A stretch of DNA of 64,000 bases from assembly GCF_003206495.1 (NCBI RefSeq), contig NZ_NKUF01000003.1:62001-126000 (forward strand), read 5' to 3'. The notes beneath the pieces are model-generated. The model did no database searches, had not been told where the DNA came from, and saw nothing but the letters and a program-made list of their open reading frames with translations. The DNA comes from Gluconacetobacter entanii. Its GTDB lineage: Bacteria > Pseudomonadota > Alphaproteobacteria > Acetobacterales > Acetobacteraceae. Below are positions 53,290-62,896 of this stretch, in pieces. Both the position numbers and the translations under genes were made by a program. Numbering within the stretch: position 1 is the first letter of the stretch; the number at the start of each line of letters is the position of its first letter.

Positions 53290-54912
53290 TTACTGGAGGG
53301 ATGTTTCCGCTTCCAAGGGAAGTTGGGCTTTCTTGCCCTCGGCAAGCAGGTCAAGGCTTACAGGGCGGCGGTTGAGTTTTTCTGAATACATCCAGCTATG
53401 CAGAAGAACTGTCTCGATCCATTTGCGGACCTGCGGGTTGGGAATGGCCTCCAGAAAAGCAAGGGACTCATTCTCGCTTTGTGCAGAAGCGTTCCAGTGG
53501 GCGACCGCAGTATGGCCGACAGCATAACTCGCCAGCAGACGGATAAGATGATTGTTGATATGCTCATCCTGGGCAAGCGCCATCAGGTAGCGTTGTCCGA
53601 TCAGCAGATTGACGGAGGGATTGCTTAAATCCTCCTTTCGGCCACCGGCGAAATTCGCTGCCGTACGCGGCATGAGCTGCATCAGTCCCCTTGCGCCGCT
53701 TCTGGAGACGACCCCTGGCTGGAAACGCGACTCAATGGAAATGATTGCGTATATGAGTGCCGGGTCCACCACGAACCCACCGCGTGGCGTAAAGCGCTGC
53801 GGAAGGTCAATGGTGTGGCCGTGGACAAGCCTGCTAGGTTCCGTGCGACTGGCTGGTACATCCGAAATTTCGGCCACGTCCCCGACCGCGTGCGCGACAA
53901 CGCCTATGGACTGGCGCGCATCGGGATTGCCTGCATCCGCCCAGTCACTACGCAGTTCCGCTTCCGCCAGATCCACACGACCGACCTGAAGAAGGGCCAG
54001 CGCCCGGTGGCCTGCGGGCCGGGCGGACACTGTCGTGATGTCCGTGGCCGTCGGTACGCCGGCATCATGTATCTGTCCGTCGTTCCTGTTGAGGGTATGG
54101 CGTGCGAGCACCCCATAAAAACAGTCCCGGCAACGGGCGCTTTGCACAAGCCAGCGCAACGCATCTTTCCTGTTGCCAACCTGTCCTGCGGCGTGGCCCG
54201 CCCACCAGGCGGCCGCGCTGTGCTGGTCCCTCGATCCCCTGTCAGCACTGGCGGCCCACGCGAACAGGAGTTGTGCCTGCGGTATCTCACCCAACCGCCA
54301 GGCGGACAGGCCCGCGTAAAACGCCACCTTGCCGTCGGTATCCCGAGATACGGGCGTGGCCAAAGCCCTGTCGAGGAGGAACTGGTCCCGGCCCTGTATA
54401 TAAAGGTTCTGCGCATCAACGGCAGTGATGGCGCCACCAGAGGCCCTGTTTGCGCTGGTGGAGGCGGTTATCGGGTATCCTGCCGATACATTCGTAGGCA
54501 CATCGTTATGGGATTCCAGCAATGCCTGCATCATGGGTGCTGCCGGAAGGTCCGGGTAATGTGCCAGCCAGTTTTCCAGCATGGGCGTGGAACAGGCGTA
54601 CGACGCATACATGCACCGTTCGGCCAAGACGGTGCCGGTCAGGCTGCCATCCCTTACCTGCTGCAATTGGGCATCGGCCCTGTCGAAATTGCCTGCGGAC
54701 TGGCTTGCCAGGGCAGTACGGATACGGGCGGCATCGCTGGGGGAAAGCGGATGGAGCAGGGCTGCCTGCCCCCCCTGCATGGGCACAGCCATGGCCACCT
54801 CATCTGCCGGGGTCGAAGGGTCCAAAGTCCAGGCGGCCCGGCAAAGTGTTGTTGGCAAAGAAAAAATGGCAATAGAAGCAACAGAAAAAAGTGTTAATAT
54901 CCGGTGCTTCAT
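53290..54912 (-). CDS. Lytic transglycosylase (SLT domain), exported
   Basis: Peptidoglycan-cleaving enzyme producing anhydromuropeptides. It is 540 aa from ATG 54912, shorter than E. coli Slt70. A signal peptide covers about residues 1-26 (RILTLFSVASIAIFSLPTTL). Residues 30-370 are helical repeats as in Slt-type U-domains. The C-terminal SLT domain has the catalytic Glu (about E394) in IISIESRFQPG, then SGARGLMQLMPRTA and LIGQRYLMALAQ and AVGHTAVAHWN. Codon use is less GC-biased than neighbours. An in-frame ATG at 54933 is possible. No conjugation or secretion genes are adjacent, so a housekeeping role is as likely as an element-borne one. Confidence 0.87.
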   Translation of the reverse strand: MKHRILTLFSVASIAIFSLPTTLCRAAWTLDPSTPADEVAMAVPMQGGQAALLHPLSPSDAARIRTALASQSAGNFDRADAQLQQVRDGSLTGTVLAERCMYASYACSTPMLENWLAHYPDLPAAPMMQALLESHNDVPTNVSAGYPITASTSANRASGGAITAVDAQNLYIQGRDQFLLDRALATPVSRDTDGKVAFYAGLSAWRLGEIPQAQLLFAWAASADRGSRDQHSAAAWWAGHAAGQVGNRKDALRWLVQSARCRDCFYGVLARHTLNRNDGQIHDAGVPTATDITTVSARPAGHRALALLQVGRVDLAEAELRSDWADAGNPDARQSIGVVAHAVGDVAEISDVPASRTEPSRLVHGHTIDLPQRFTPRGGFVVDPALIYAIISIESRFQPGVVSRSGARGLMQLMPRTAANFAGGRKEDLSNPSVNLLIGQRYLMALAQDEHINNHLIRLLASYAVGHTAVAHWNASAQSENESLAFLEAIPNPQVRKWIETVLLHSWMYSEKLNRRPVSLDLLAEGKKAQLPLEAETSLQ

Positions 54913-55695
54913 GGGGGGCAAAATATACCGCATGATTGTTGCCAATAACATATATCTTAAAATGGACAAACATCCGAATTCCACTCTGGCAGACCAGTAA
55001 TATTCGGGTGGAAATGCGGGATGGGCCGTCCCGGCGGTTATGCAGGGAAATTCATGGCATGCCAGTTACAATGGGGACTGGTGATGAATGATGATTGGCG
55101 ATTGATGGTGTGATTGCGGGCCATTTCTGGCTGTCGCGCCACGGGCCCGCAGATAGTCGTGGATACAGAACACCCCATCCATGCCGGGGTTGCAGGACCA
55201 TGAAAACCGGCAAGCCCCGTGTTGCCCGGGTGCGCTTCAGGCCCGTGGTCGCGTCGTGTCAGGGATTGACGCCCGAAGCAGAGGCGTCACTTCGCCCAGA
55301 GCAACGGACCTGAACAGGTCGATATATGGGCCAGCATTCTGTCCGGACATATCGCTGATCTTTCAGATCCGTTTACTGGTCCGCATTGTCTTTTACCGCC
55401 CATGCAAAGGCCCATTCGGGTTATCAGCCATCATACGGGGGACGGCAGGCCGATGGCTTGCAGGAGCGTGTCTATATCACGGCGTATCTGCCCGATTGCC
55501 TCTGCACGGCGGCCCATCGCTTCATTGCGGTCGATTGTGTGCAGCGTCCTGACCACGTCCGCCTTATGCCCACTCGTGGCACCGAAAGCCCTGCCAACAT
55601 CCGTGCGGCACTCACGCTGCACATGTAACTGCACCATACAAGACTGTAACGGCAGAGGTCGCTAAGTGACTGATTTTATAGGGGAAAATAGAACA
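54913..55695. other. Gene-poor region, 783 bp
   Basis: Between the lytic transglycosylase start and tRNA-Ser. Base composition is mixed and more AT-rich than the window average. Several short frames exist on both strands; only the minus-strand frame at 55431-55637 looks at all protein-like. No repeat A or B. It may hold remnants of a former insertion next to the tRNA. Confidence 0.5.
55431..55637 (-). CDS. Possible small protein or gene remnant, 68 aa
   Basis: Opens with ATG 55637 and ends at 55431. It is basic with an amphipathic C-terminal helix (EAIGQIRRDIDTLLQAIGLP), and its codons favour G or C at the third position. No ribosome site is visible, and the frame is closed by a stop shortly upstream. 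No family recognised. Confidence 0.3.
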   Translation of the reverse strand: MVQLHVQRECRTDVGRAFGATSGHKADVVRTLHTIDRNEAMGRRAEAIGQIRRDIDTLLQAIGLPSPV

Positions 55696-55786
55696 TGGCG
55701 GAGAGAGTGGGATTCGAACCCACGGTACGCTATTAACGTACACACGCTTTCCAAGCGTGCGCCTTAAGCCGCTCGGCCATCTCTCC
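55696..55786 (-). tRNA. tRNA-Ser (GGA)
   Basis: Ninety-one bases with encoded CCA and the long variable arm of serine tRNAs. Anticodon stem-loop CACGC-TTGGAAA-GCGTG gives GGA; acceptor GGAGAGA/TCTCTCC; T-arm GGTTCGAATCC. Confidence 0.97.
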
Positions 55787-55869
55787 AGCCGGTCAGGAGC
55801 GGGACTGAAATCCTGCCTGACGGATGCGGAACATAGCAGCAATTCGTGCAAGCGCAAGGGGGAACAGCA

Positions 55870-55899
55870 CGATTATCCCCTTCATTTGCGGGATAATCG
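55870..55899 (-). terminator. Hairpin after lepA
   Basis: Perfect 10-bp arms (CGATTATCCC/GGGATAATCG) with a 10-nt loop, about 20 bp after the lepA stop. No T-run, so it may be a weak or factor-dependent terminator before tRNA-Ser. Confidence 0.5.
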
Positions 55900-55918
55900 C
55901 GCTATGTCGCACCCGTCG

Positions 55919-57724
<1,806 letters not shown>

Positions 57725-57820
57725 GCGCGAGACATAAGGTAAAAATTGCCAAAAGTCAGCCGGAAGATCATGAATTCATCCTGTTTTGCGCGGCTGTCGT
57801 GCCCGATCCGGCGACAAGGG

Positions 57821-58486
57821 TTACAGGCAGGCCATCGCAATGCGGTGAACACGCGTGTCGCCATCCATTTCGATGGTTTCCCCCTCTATGCGCCCAACGC
57901 CACGGATGCGGATTCGTTCATGCAGCGGCGCACTCGGCAGGGCGTCGTGCCAGCGGTCGGTCACGATCCCGCAGAACGGGTGGGAATCGGGGCCATGCAG
58001 CAGCACCCGGTCATGCTGCCGGATCGCGGCGGTGGGGGAGACGACAAGGACGGCCCCGTTGCGAAAGACAGGCTCCATGTTGTCGGAATCGACCAGCACG
58101 GCGTACGAGTGATGGTCCGCCAGGCCATGGAAATCCCATGTCTCCCACCGATCGCCACAGGGCAGGCCGGATTCATCAAACAGTTCTGCCTGTCCCAGCT
58201 CGGAAAATGGCACGATCCTGAGATGCGCGTGATGCGCCCCGCCCGGCCTGTCCCCATGCCCGTTCATCAGCCGCCCGAACCCCTCTAGCGAGATGCCGGT
58301 GGCCGACAGCGTGCGCGCCAGGCTTTCGGTGCCGGGCCAGCGTGGCCGCCCGGCGGGTGTCATGCGCTTGGACGGGTTGAAGGTCGTGCTGTCCAGGCCT
58401 GCCGCGCGGGCCAGCCCAGATGGGGTCATGCCACGTTCTGTCGCCAGAAGATCCAGCGCCCGCCAGATGTCTTCGTGGCTGATCAT
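57821..58486 (-). CDS. HTH regulator with degenerate S24 (LexA-like) domain
   Basis: A 221-aa predicted transcriptional regulator. The N-terminal XRE-like helix-turn-helix is in TPSGLARAAGLDSTTFNPSK (residues 21-40). The C-terminal domain (about 90-205) matches the S24 peptidase fold of LexA/CI repressors, but the serine of the usual GDSMEP motif is replaced: VDSDNMEPV has N136 in that position, and the later lysine region is also altered (GIVTDRWHD). Self-cleavage is therefore unlikely. One base separates its start from the stop of the small gene upstream, so the two form an operon. Target unknown. Confidence 0.82.
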   Translation of the reverse strand: MISHEDIWRALDLLATERGMTPSGLARAAGLDSTTFNPSKRMTPAGRPRWPGTESLARTLSATGISLEGFGRLMNGHGDRPGGAHHAHLRIVPFSELGQAELFDESGLPCGDRWETWDFHGLADHHSYAVLVDSDNMEPVFRNGAVLVVSPTAAIRQHDRVLLHGPDSHPFCGIVTDRWHDALPSAPLHERIRIRGVGRIEGETIEMDGDTRVHRIAMACL

Positions 58487-58487
58487 G

Positions 58488-58703
58488 TCAGGGCCGTTTC
58501 AGGATTTCGCTGCAATGCCGTGTGGTCCCCGTTGCTGAAATTACAAACCGTCCGTCATCGCGCTGCAGGGCCAGGCCCATCCCCGCCATCCGTTTCAGGC
58601 AGGGGGCGTCGGGCACGTCCGCCGGGCGGCCTGCCTGTGCGCTCAGGCATAGGCGGTGCAGCGCCGAACGGCAGCACGTCTCGAGGTAGGGCTGGTCCCA
58701 CAT
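58488..58703 (-). CDS. Small protein upstream of the S24-type regulator, 71 aa
   Basis: Unrecognised cysteine-containing protein from ATG 58703 (MWDQPYLETCCRSALHRLCL); a GTG at 58736 would add 11 residues. The second half (AGMGLALQRDDGRFVISATG, TRHCSEIL) could form a small winged-helix-like fold. Its stop is one base before the regulator start, so the two are co-translated. It may be a partner or modulator of the regulator; that is inference. Confidence 0.6.
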   Translation of the reverse strand: MWDQPYLETCCRSALHRLCLSAQAGRPADVPDAPCLKRMAGMGLALQRDDGRFVISATGTTRHCSEILKRP

Positions 58704-58736
58704 GGCCTCAGTCACCGCATCGCATGGGCATAACAC

Positions 58737-59117
58737 CGGGCATGGCCACGTGGCTGTGGCCGGACCGGCATGGCCCGTGGACGCAAAATCCGCATCCGTG
58801 GCCGCATGAAGGACGTAACATCATGAATGGCGATAAGAAAATGTGTCACTTTCAATAACGTATGCGCAGTATATATCATCACAATATTTTAATGAATATG
58901 CTATTTTTCAATATAACCGGATCAGGCCGGTTTTGCGCCCCCTGTGTCCCGGAAAAGGCAGCCATGTGTCAGGAGGACTCCCATCGGGGGATGGGGAGGA
59001 TTATGTGAGGTGAAAAGGGACGGGAAGGGATTTTGTCACAACTCCGTCCAAATGCGGCCATAAGTCCATGGTTGTTTCCTGTCGGGTCAGCTTATCTTGC
59101 AGTTGATGAGGATAGTA
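58737..59117. other. Divergent AT-rich control region
   Basis: About 380 bp between the regulator operon (minus) and a secreted protein gene (plus). The stretch 58855-58920 is strongly AT-rich (TATATATCATCACAATATTT) and is the likely promoter area for one or both sides. No coding frame is convincing. Confidence 0.5.
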
Positions 59118-59567
59118 ATGAATTTCAATCGTTTTTTTCTTGTAGCGAGTCTGTCCGGTGCTGTTCTGGCCATGTCTCCTGCAGCACACGCCACGGATTG
59201 CAGCCAGAATTCCTCCACGCCGGGCTGGGACGTGCTCGGTCGTGCGGCGAATGCGACGGATTGCGCGAACAACCGTCTGCAGAACTATCGTGAGAAGAGC
59301 GACGAGCGCATGCAGCAGCGTGAGCAGGCGCTGCGGAACAAGGAAGACCAGTTGCGCAACGACACGACCGGCCGCCTCGACCGGGCCCGTGAAGCGGGTG
59401 AGGAAAAGCTGCAGGCTGGCCGCGATCGCCTTGATGCGATCCGCAATGCCCCACAGCAGAAGATGGACCAGTTGCGCAATGCCGGCAATACGGAGCGGCA
59501 GAACTGGGACAACATGCGCAACCAGACGCGTTCCGACGTGGACAGCCTTCTGGGTGGTGGGCAGTAA
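59118..59567 (+). CDS. Secreted helical protein, 149 aa
   Basis: A signal peptide covers residues 1-26 (FFLVASLSGAVLAMSPAAHA, cleavage before TDC). The mature protein has two cysteines in a repeated pattern (ATDCSQNS and ATDCANNR), then a long charged helical region, about 50-140, rich in Arg, Glu, Gln and Asn, with heptad-like spacing (QLRNDTTGRLDRAREAGEEK). This suggests a periplasmic coiled coil. No family recognised. Start ATG 59118 has GAGGATAG upstream. A strong terminator follows. Confidence 0.78.
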   Translation: MNFNRFFLVASLSGAVLAMSPAAHATDCSQNSSTPGWDVLGRAANATDCANNRLQNYREKSDERMQQREQALRNKEDQLRNDTTGRLDRAREAGEEKLQAGRDRLDAIRNAPQQKMDQLRNAGNTERQNWDNMRNQTRSDVDSLLGGGQ

Positions 59568-59628
59568 TATCCTGCCTCCCTTGCCTTTGGGCTAGGGGCG
59601 GGCCGCACGTTACGGGGCCTGAAATGAC

Positions 59629-59679
59629 AATGGCGCGTGTACCGGGGAAAAACCGGCACACGCGCCATTTCTTTTTTTG
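59629..59679 (+). terminator. Terminator after the secreted helical protein
   Basis: A 17-bp stem with one mismatch (AATGGCGCGTGTACCGG against CCGGCACACGCGCCATT) is followed by seven Ts. It lies at the convergent junction with the helicase gene, which has no repeat A. Confidence 0.92.
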
Positions 59680-59717
59680 ACCGATCCGACGTCAGGCCGG
59701 ACCGGTCATGTGCGGGA

Positions 59718-61490
59718 TCAGGCCGGGCGGGCGCTGCGCTTGCGCGACGAACCATGCGCGCCACCGCGCGGGCCGCCATGCCCGCCACCACCGCCAAAGG
59801 GACGCGGGCGACGGCCACCTGCGGGCGGACGCGGACCGCGCGGCCCCGGTGCCCGGCGCGGACCCGCACCACCGGCGGGCGCAGAGGCCGGGGCGACCTG
59901 GACCTCGTCATTATCGATCGCAGCGATGCAGGAGCGGAACTTTTCCGCCGTATCCGGTGCGATCTCGAACAGCGTCTGCGTATCGGCAATGCGGATCGCG
60001 CCGATATCGGACTTGCGCACCCCGCCAAGGCGGCAGATCAGCGGCACCAGCCATTTCGGGTCGGCCTTGTCCTGCCGCCCGACACTCATGGAGAACCATT
60101 CCCCCGGTTCGCGCGGGGCGTAATCGCGGCTTTCACGCGGGGCACGCGGGCCTTCGGCGCGGGGCGGACGGCTGTCGGGCGTGATCTGGCGCACGTTTTC
60201 CGGCTGCGGCAGGTGCGCGCGATAGGTGCGCAGCAGGGCCGCGGCCAACTGTTCGGGCGAATGGGCTTCGGTCAGGCGCGAAATCAGTTCGCGATCCGCC
60301 TCGGGCACTTCTTCCGACAGGGCCGGGTCCGCCAGCAGGCGCTGCGTGTCGAGCACGCGGATTTCTTCCGCGCTGGGCACGGCGGACCATGTGGCCGAAA
60401 TCTTGGCCCCCATCATCAGGCGTTCGGCGCGGCGGCGCTGCGAGACGGGCACCATCAGCACGCACACGCCCTTGCGCCCCGCACGGCCGGTCCGGCCCGA
60501 ACGGTGCAGCAGGGTGGCAGGGTCGGTCGGCAGGGAGGCATGCACCACCAGCGCAAGTGCCGGGATGTCGATGCCGCGCGCGGCCACGTCGGTCGCGACA
60601 CAGACGCTGGCCTGCCCCTTGCGCAGGCTGTCGATGGCGCGGGTGCGTTCGGCCTGCCCCAGTTCGCCCGACAGCGCAACGGAGGAGAAACCACGTTCCA
60701 CCAGTGCCGACTGCATGTGGCGGACCAGTTCACGCGTGGCGCAGAACACCATCGTCGTCGGGCTGTCGGTTTCACGCAGGACGTTGACGACCGAGGGAAT
60801 GATTTCCCGCGCATCCGTCAGCAGCGCGCGATATTCGATGTCCGCGTGCTGCTTGCTGCCCGAAAGGGTGTCGATGCGCAGGGCGTCATGCTGGTAACGC
60901 TTGGCCAGCGAGGCGATCTCACGCGCGATCGTGGCGGAAAACAGCAGCGTGCGCCGCGTCTTGGGCATCGCGTCGAGCAGTTGTTCGAGTTCGTCGCGGA
61001 AGCCGAGGTCAAGCATCTCGTCCGCTTCGTCGAGCACGACGACCCGCAGGTCCGTCATCACCAGACGCCCGCGTGAGAGGTGATCGCACAGGCGTCCGGG
61101 CGTGCCGACGACGATATGGGCACCCATCTGCAGGGCACGCGCCTCACGCCGGGCGTCCATCCCGCCGATGCACGATACGATGCGCGCGCCGGCAGGGGCA
61201 TAAAGCCACGTCAGTTCGCGCGTGACCTGCATGGCCAGTTCGCGCGTGGGCGCGATGATGACCGCAAGCGGCGGACCCGCCGGGCCAAGGCGTTCGTCAC
61301 CGCCCAGCAGCGTATCGGCCATCGCCAGGCCAAAGGCGACCGTCTTGCCCGACCCGGTCTGGGCCGAGACGAGGAGGTCACGCCCGTCGGCGGCAACGTC
61401 GAGGACTGCGGTCTGTACGGGCGTGGGGTTTTCATACCCCCGCTCGTCCAGCGCGCGTTGAAGTGCGGGATGGGTCTCAGGAAACGACAT
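59718..61490 (-). CDS. DEAD-box RNA helicase with DbpA-type RNA-binding domain
   Basis: ATP-dependent RNA helicase, 590 aa. Q motif NPTPVQTAVL, Walker A SAQTGSGKT, DEAD motif VVLDEADEMLDLGF, SAT motif FSATIAREI and motif VI HRSGRTGRAGRKG are intact. A DbpA/CsdA-type RNA-binding domain lies at about 455-535 (PKWLVPLICRLGGVRKSDIG). The C-terminal tail of about 50 residues is Gly/Arg/Pro-rich (RGG-like). A role in ribosome assembly or mRNA turnover is likely. Start ATG 61490. Confidence 0.93.
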   Translation of the reverse strand: MSFPETHPALQRALDERGYENPTPVQTAVLDVAADGRDLLVSAQTGSGKTVAFGLAMADTLLGGDERLGPAGPPLAVIIAPTRELAMQVTRELTWLYAPAGARIVSCIGGMDARREARALQMGAHIVVGTPGRLCDHLSRGRLVMTDLRVVVLDEADEMLDLGFRDELEQLLDAMPKTRRTLLFSATIAREIASLAKRYQHDALRIDTLSGSKQHADIEYRALLTDAREIIPSVVNVLRETDSPTTMVFCATRELVRHMQSALVERGFSSVALSGELGQAERTRAIDSLRKGQASVCVATDVAARGIDIPALALVVHASLPTDPATLLHRSGRTGRAGRKGVCVLMVPVSQRRRAERLMMGAKISATWSAVPSAEEIRVLDTQRLLADPALSEEVPEADRELISRLTEAHSPEQLAAALLRTYRAHLPQPENVRQITPDSRPPRAEGPRAPRESRDYAPREPGEWFSMSVGRQDKADPKWLVPLICRLGGVRKSDIGAIRIADTQTLFEIAPDTAEKFRSCIAAIDNDEVQVAPASAPAGGAGPRRAPGPRGPRPPAGGRRPRPFGGGGGHGGPRGGAHGSSRKRSARPA

Positions 61491-61676
61491 GTGATGAAGC
61501 AATCCGGGCAGATAAATTCAGGGCGACGCAGGAGGAGAGGCCGCCGGCCCTTCATGCGTCATGGGGGAATGGGGGTGCATAAAGAAAGATGGCCTGAAAT
61601 GCCAGCAATAATGATGGAGCCTGTCGAACACCCCTTTCGCGCGGGGAGGTCGTGCAGGCCGGGAAAGCTGATGAAT

Positions 61677-61759
61677 GGAAGTTTTTGGTGACGTTTTTTG
61701 TCAAAAAGCGCCAAGGGCACGCCGCCTTTTTGGGAAAAAGGCGGCGTCCGGGAACTTTT
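61677..61759 (-). repeat. Repeat A, full copy, reverse orientation
   Basis: GGAAGTTTTTGG arm, altered hairpin 2 (GACG...CGCC), hairpin 1 (GCCGCC...GGCGGC) and closing arm GGAACTTTTG. It lies between the helicase start and the alcohol dehydrogenase stop, both minus. Nothing else is seen in 61491-61783. Confidence 0.78.
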
Positions 61760-61783
61760 GTTTATTTTATCAGGGAGTTGTTC

Positions 61784-62770
61784 TTAAGGAACCAGGACGG
61801 CGGCCCCTTCGAAGCGCCCGTGGCGCAGGTCGTCAAGCGCACGGTTGGCGTCCCGCAGGGGATAGGGGGTCGTTGTCGTACGCACCCCCACCCGGGGGAC
61901 GAGTTCAAGGAAGTCGATCCCGTCCTGCCGTGTCAGGTTCGCGACCGAGACAAGCTGCCGCTCCTCCCACAGCAGGTCGTACGAAAATGCCGGGATCTCG
62001 CTCATATGGATGCCCGCGCACACGACGCGCCCGGCCTTGTGCACGGCCTTCAGCGCGGCAGGCACCAGCGCGCCCACGGGGGCGAAGATGATCGTGGCGT
62101 CAAGCTGCTCGGGCGGGAGTTCATCCGATCCACCCGCCCATGTCGCGCCGAGGTCACGGGCGAATTGCTGTGTCTTCGTATCGCCCGGCCGGGTGAAGGC
62201 ATAGACCTTGCGCCCCTGCCACAGTGCGACCTGTGCGATGATGTGGGCAGCGGCGCCAAAGCCGTACAGACCGATGGTCTGCGCGTCCTTGCCCGCGATC
62301 ACCAGCGAACGCCACCCGATCAGGCCCGCGCACAGCAGCGGCGCGGTGGCCACGTCATCGGTGCCATCGGGCAGGGGGAAGGTGAAATGCGCATCCGCCA
62401 CTGCCATCGTGGCGTAACCGCCATCGCGGGTATAGCCGGTGAACAGCGGATGGTCGCACAGGTTTTCCCGCCCGGTGTCGCAGTAATGGCAGTGCCCGCA
62501 CGTATGGCCCAGCCATGGGATGCCGACGCGCTGCCCGATATGCAGGTCGGTGACATTGGGGCCGAGTGCATCGATGCGCCCGACGATCTCATGCCCCGGT
62601 GTCAGCGGATGGCCGGGGAAAGGCAGGTCCGCATCGACGACATGCAGGTCGGTGCGGCACACGCCACAGGCCCCGACCTTGACCCGGATCTGCCCCGGTC
62701 CCGGTTCGGGGTCCGGCAGTTCCGTCCATTGCAACGGGGTATGCGGGGCGTTCAGTCTCATGGCATGCAT
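61784..62770 (-). CDS. Zinc-dependent alcohol dehydrogenase
   Basis: A 328-aa medium-chain dehydrogenase. Catalytic zinc ligands are in GVCRTDLHVVDADLPFPG, the PGHEIVGR histidine, and the structural zinc set is in GHTCGHCHYCDTGRENLCDH (four cysteines). The Rossmann motif reads YGFGAAAHIIAQVALW. It probably oxidises primary alcohols or reduces aldehydes with NAD(H). Start ATG 62770 is preferred for GGGAGGAA upstream; the frame is open to 62815. The COG3146-type gene lies about 125 bp upstream on the same strand. Confidence 0.92.
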   Translation of the reverse strand: MHAMRLNAPHTPLQWTELPDPEPGPGQIRVKVGACGVCRTDLHVVDADLPFPGHPLTPGHEIVGRIDALGPNVTDLHIGQRVGIPWLGHTCGHCHYCDTGRENLCDHPLFTGYTRDGGYATMAVADAHFTFPLPDGTDDVATAPLLCAGLIGWRSLVIAGKDAQTIGLYGFGAAAHIIAQVALWQGRKVYAFTRPGDTKTQQFARDLGATWAGGSDELPPEQLDATIIFAPVGALVPAALKAVHKAGRVVCAGIHMSEIPAFSYDLLWEERQLVSVANLTRQDGIDFLELVPRVGVRTTTTPYPLRDANRALDDLRHGRFEGAAVLVP

Positions 62771-62896
62771 GGCGGGTATTCCTCCCTCATCGTCAGGTCC
62801 GTGCGTGCGGGGCACGCGCGGTCGCAGGGACGTATCCTATCACCATGGGGCGGGCGTGCGCATGACCTGCATCACCCGTGGGGGCGCAGGGGATGT

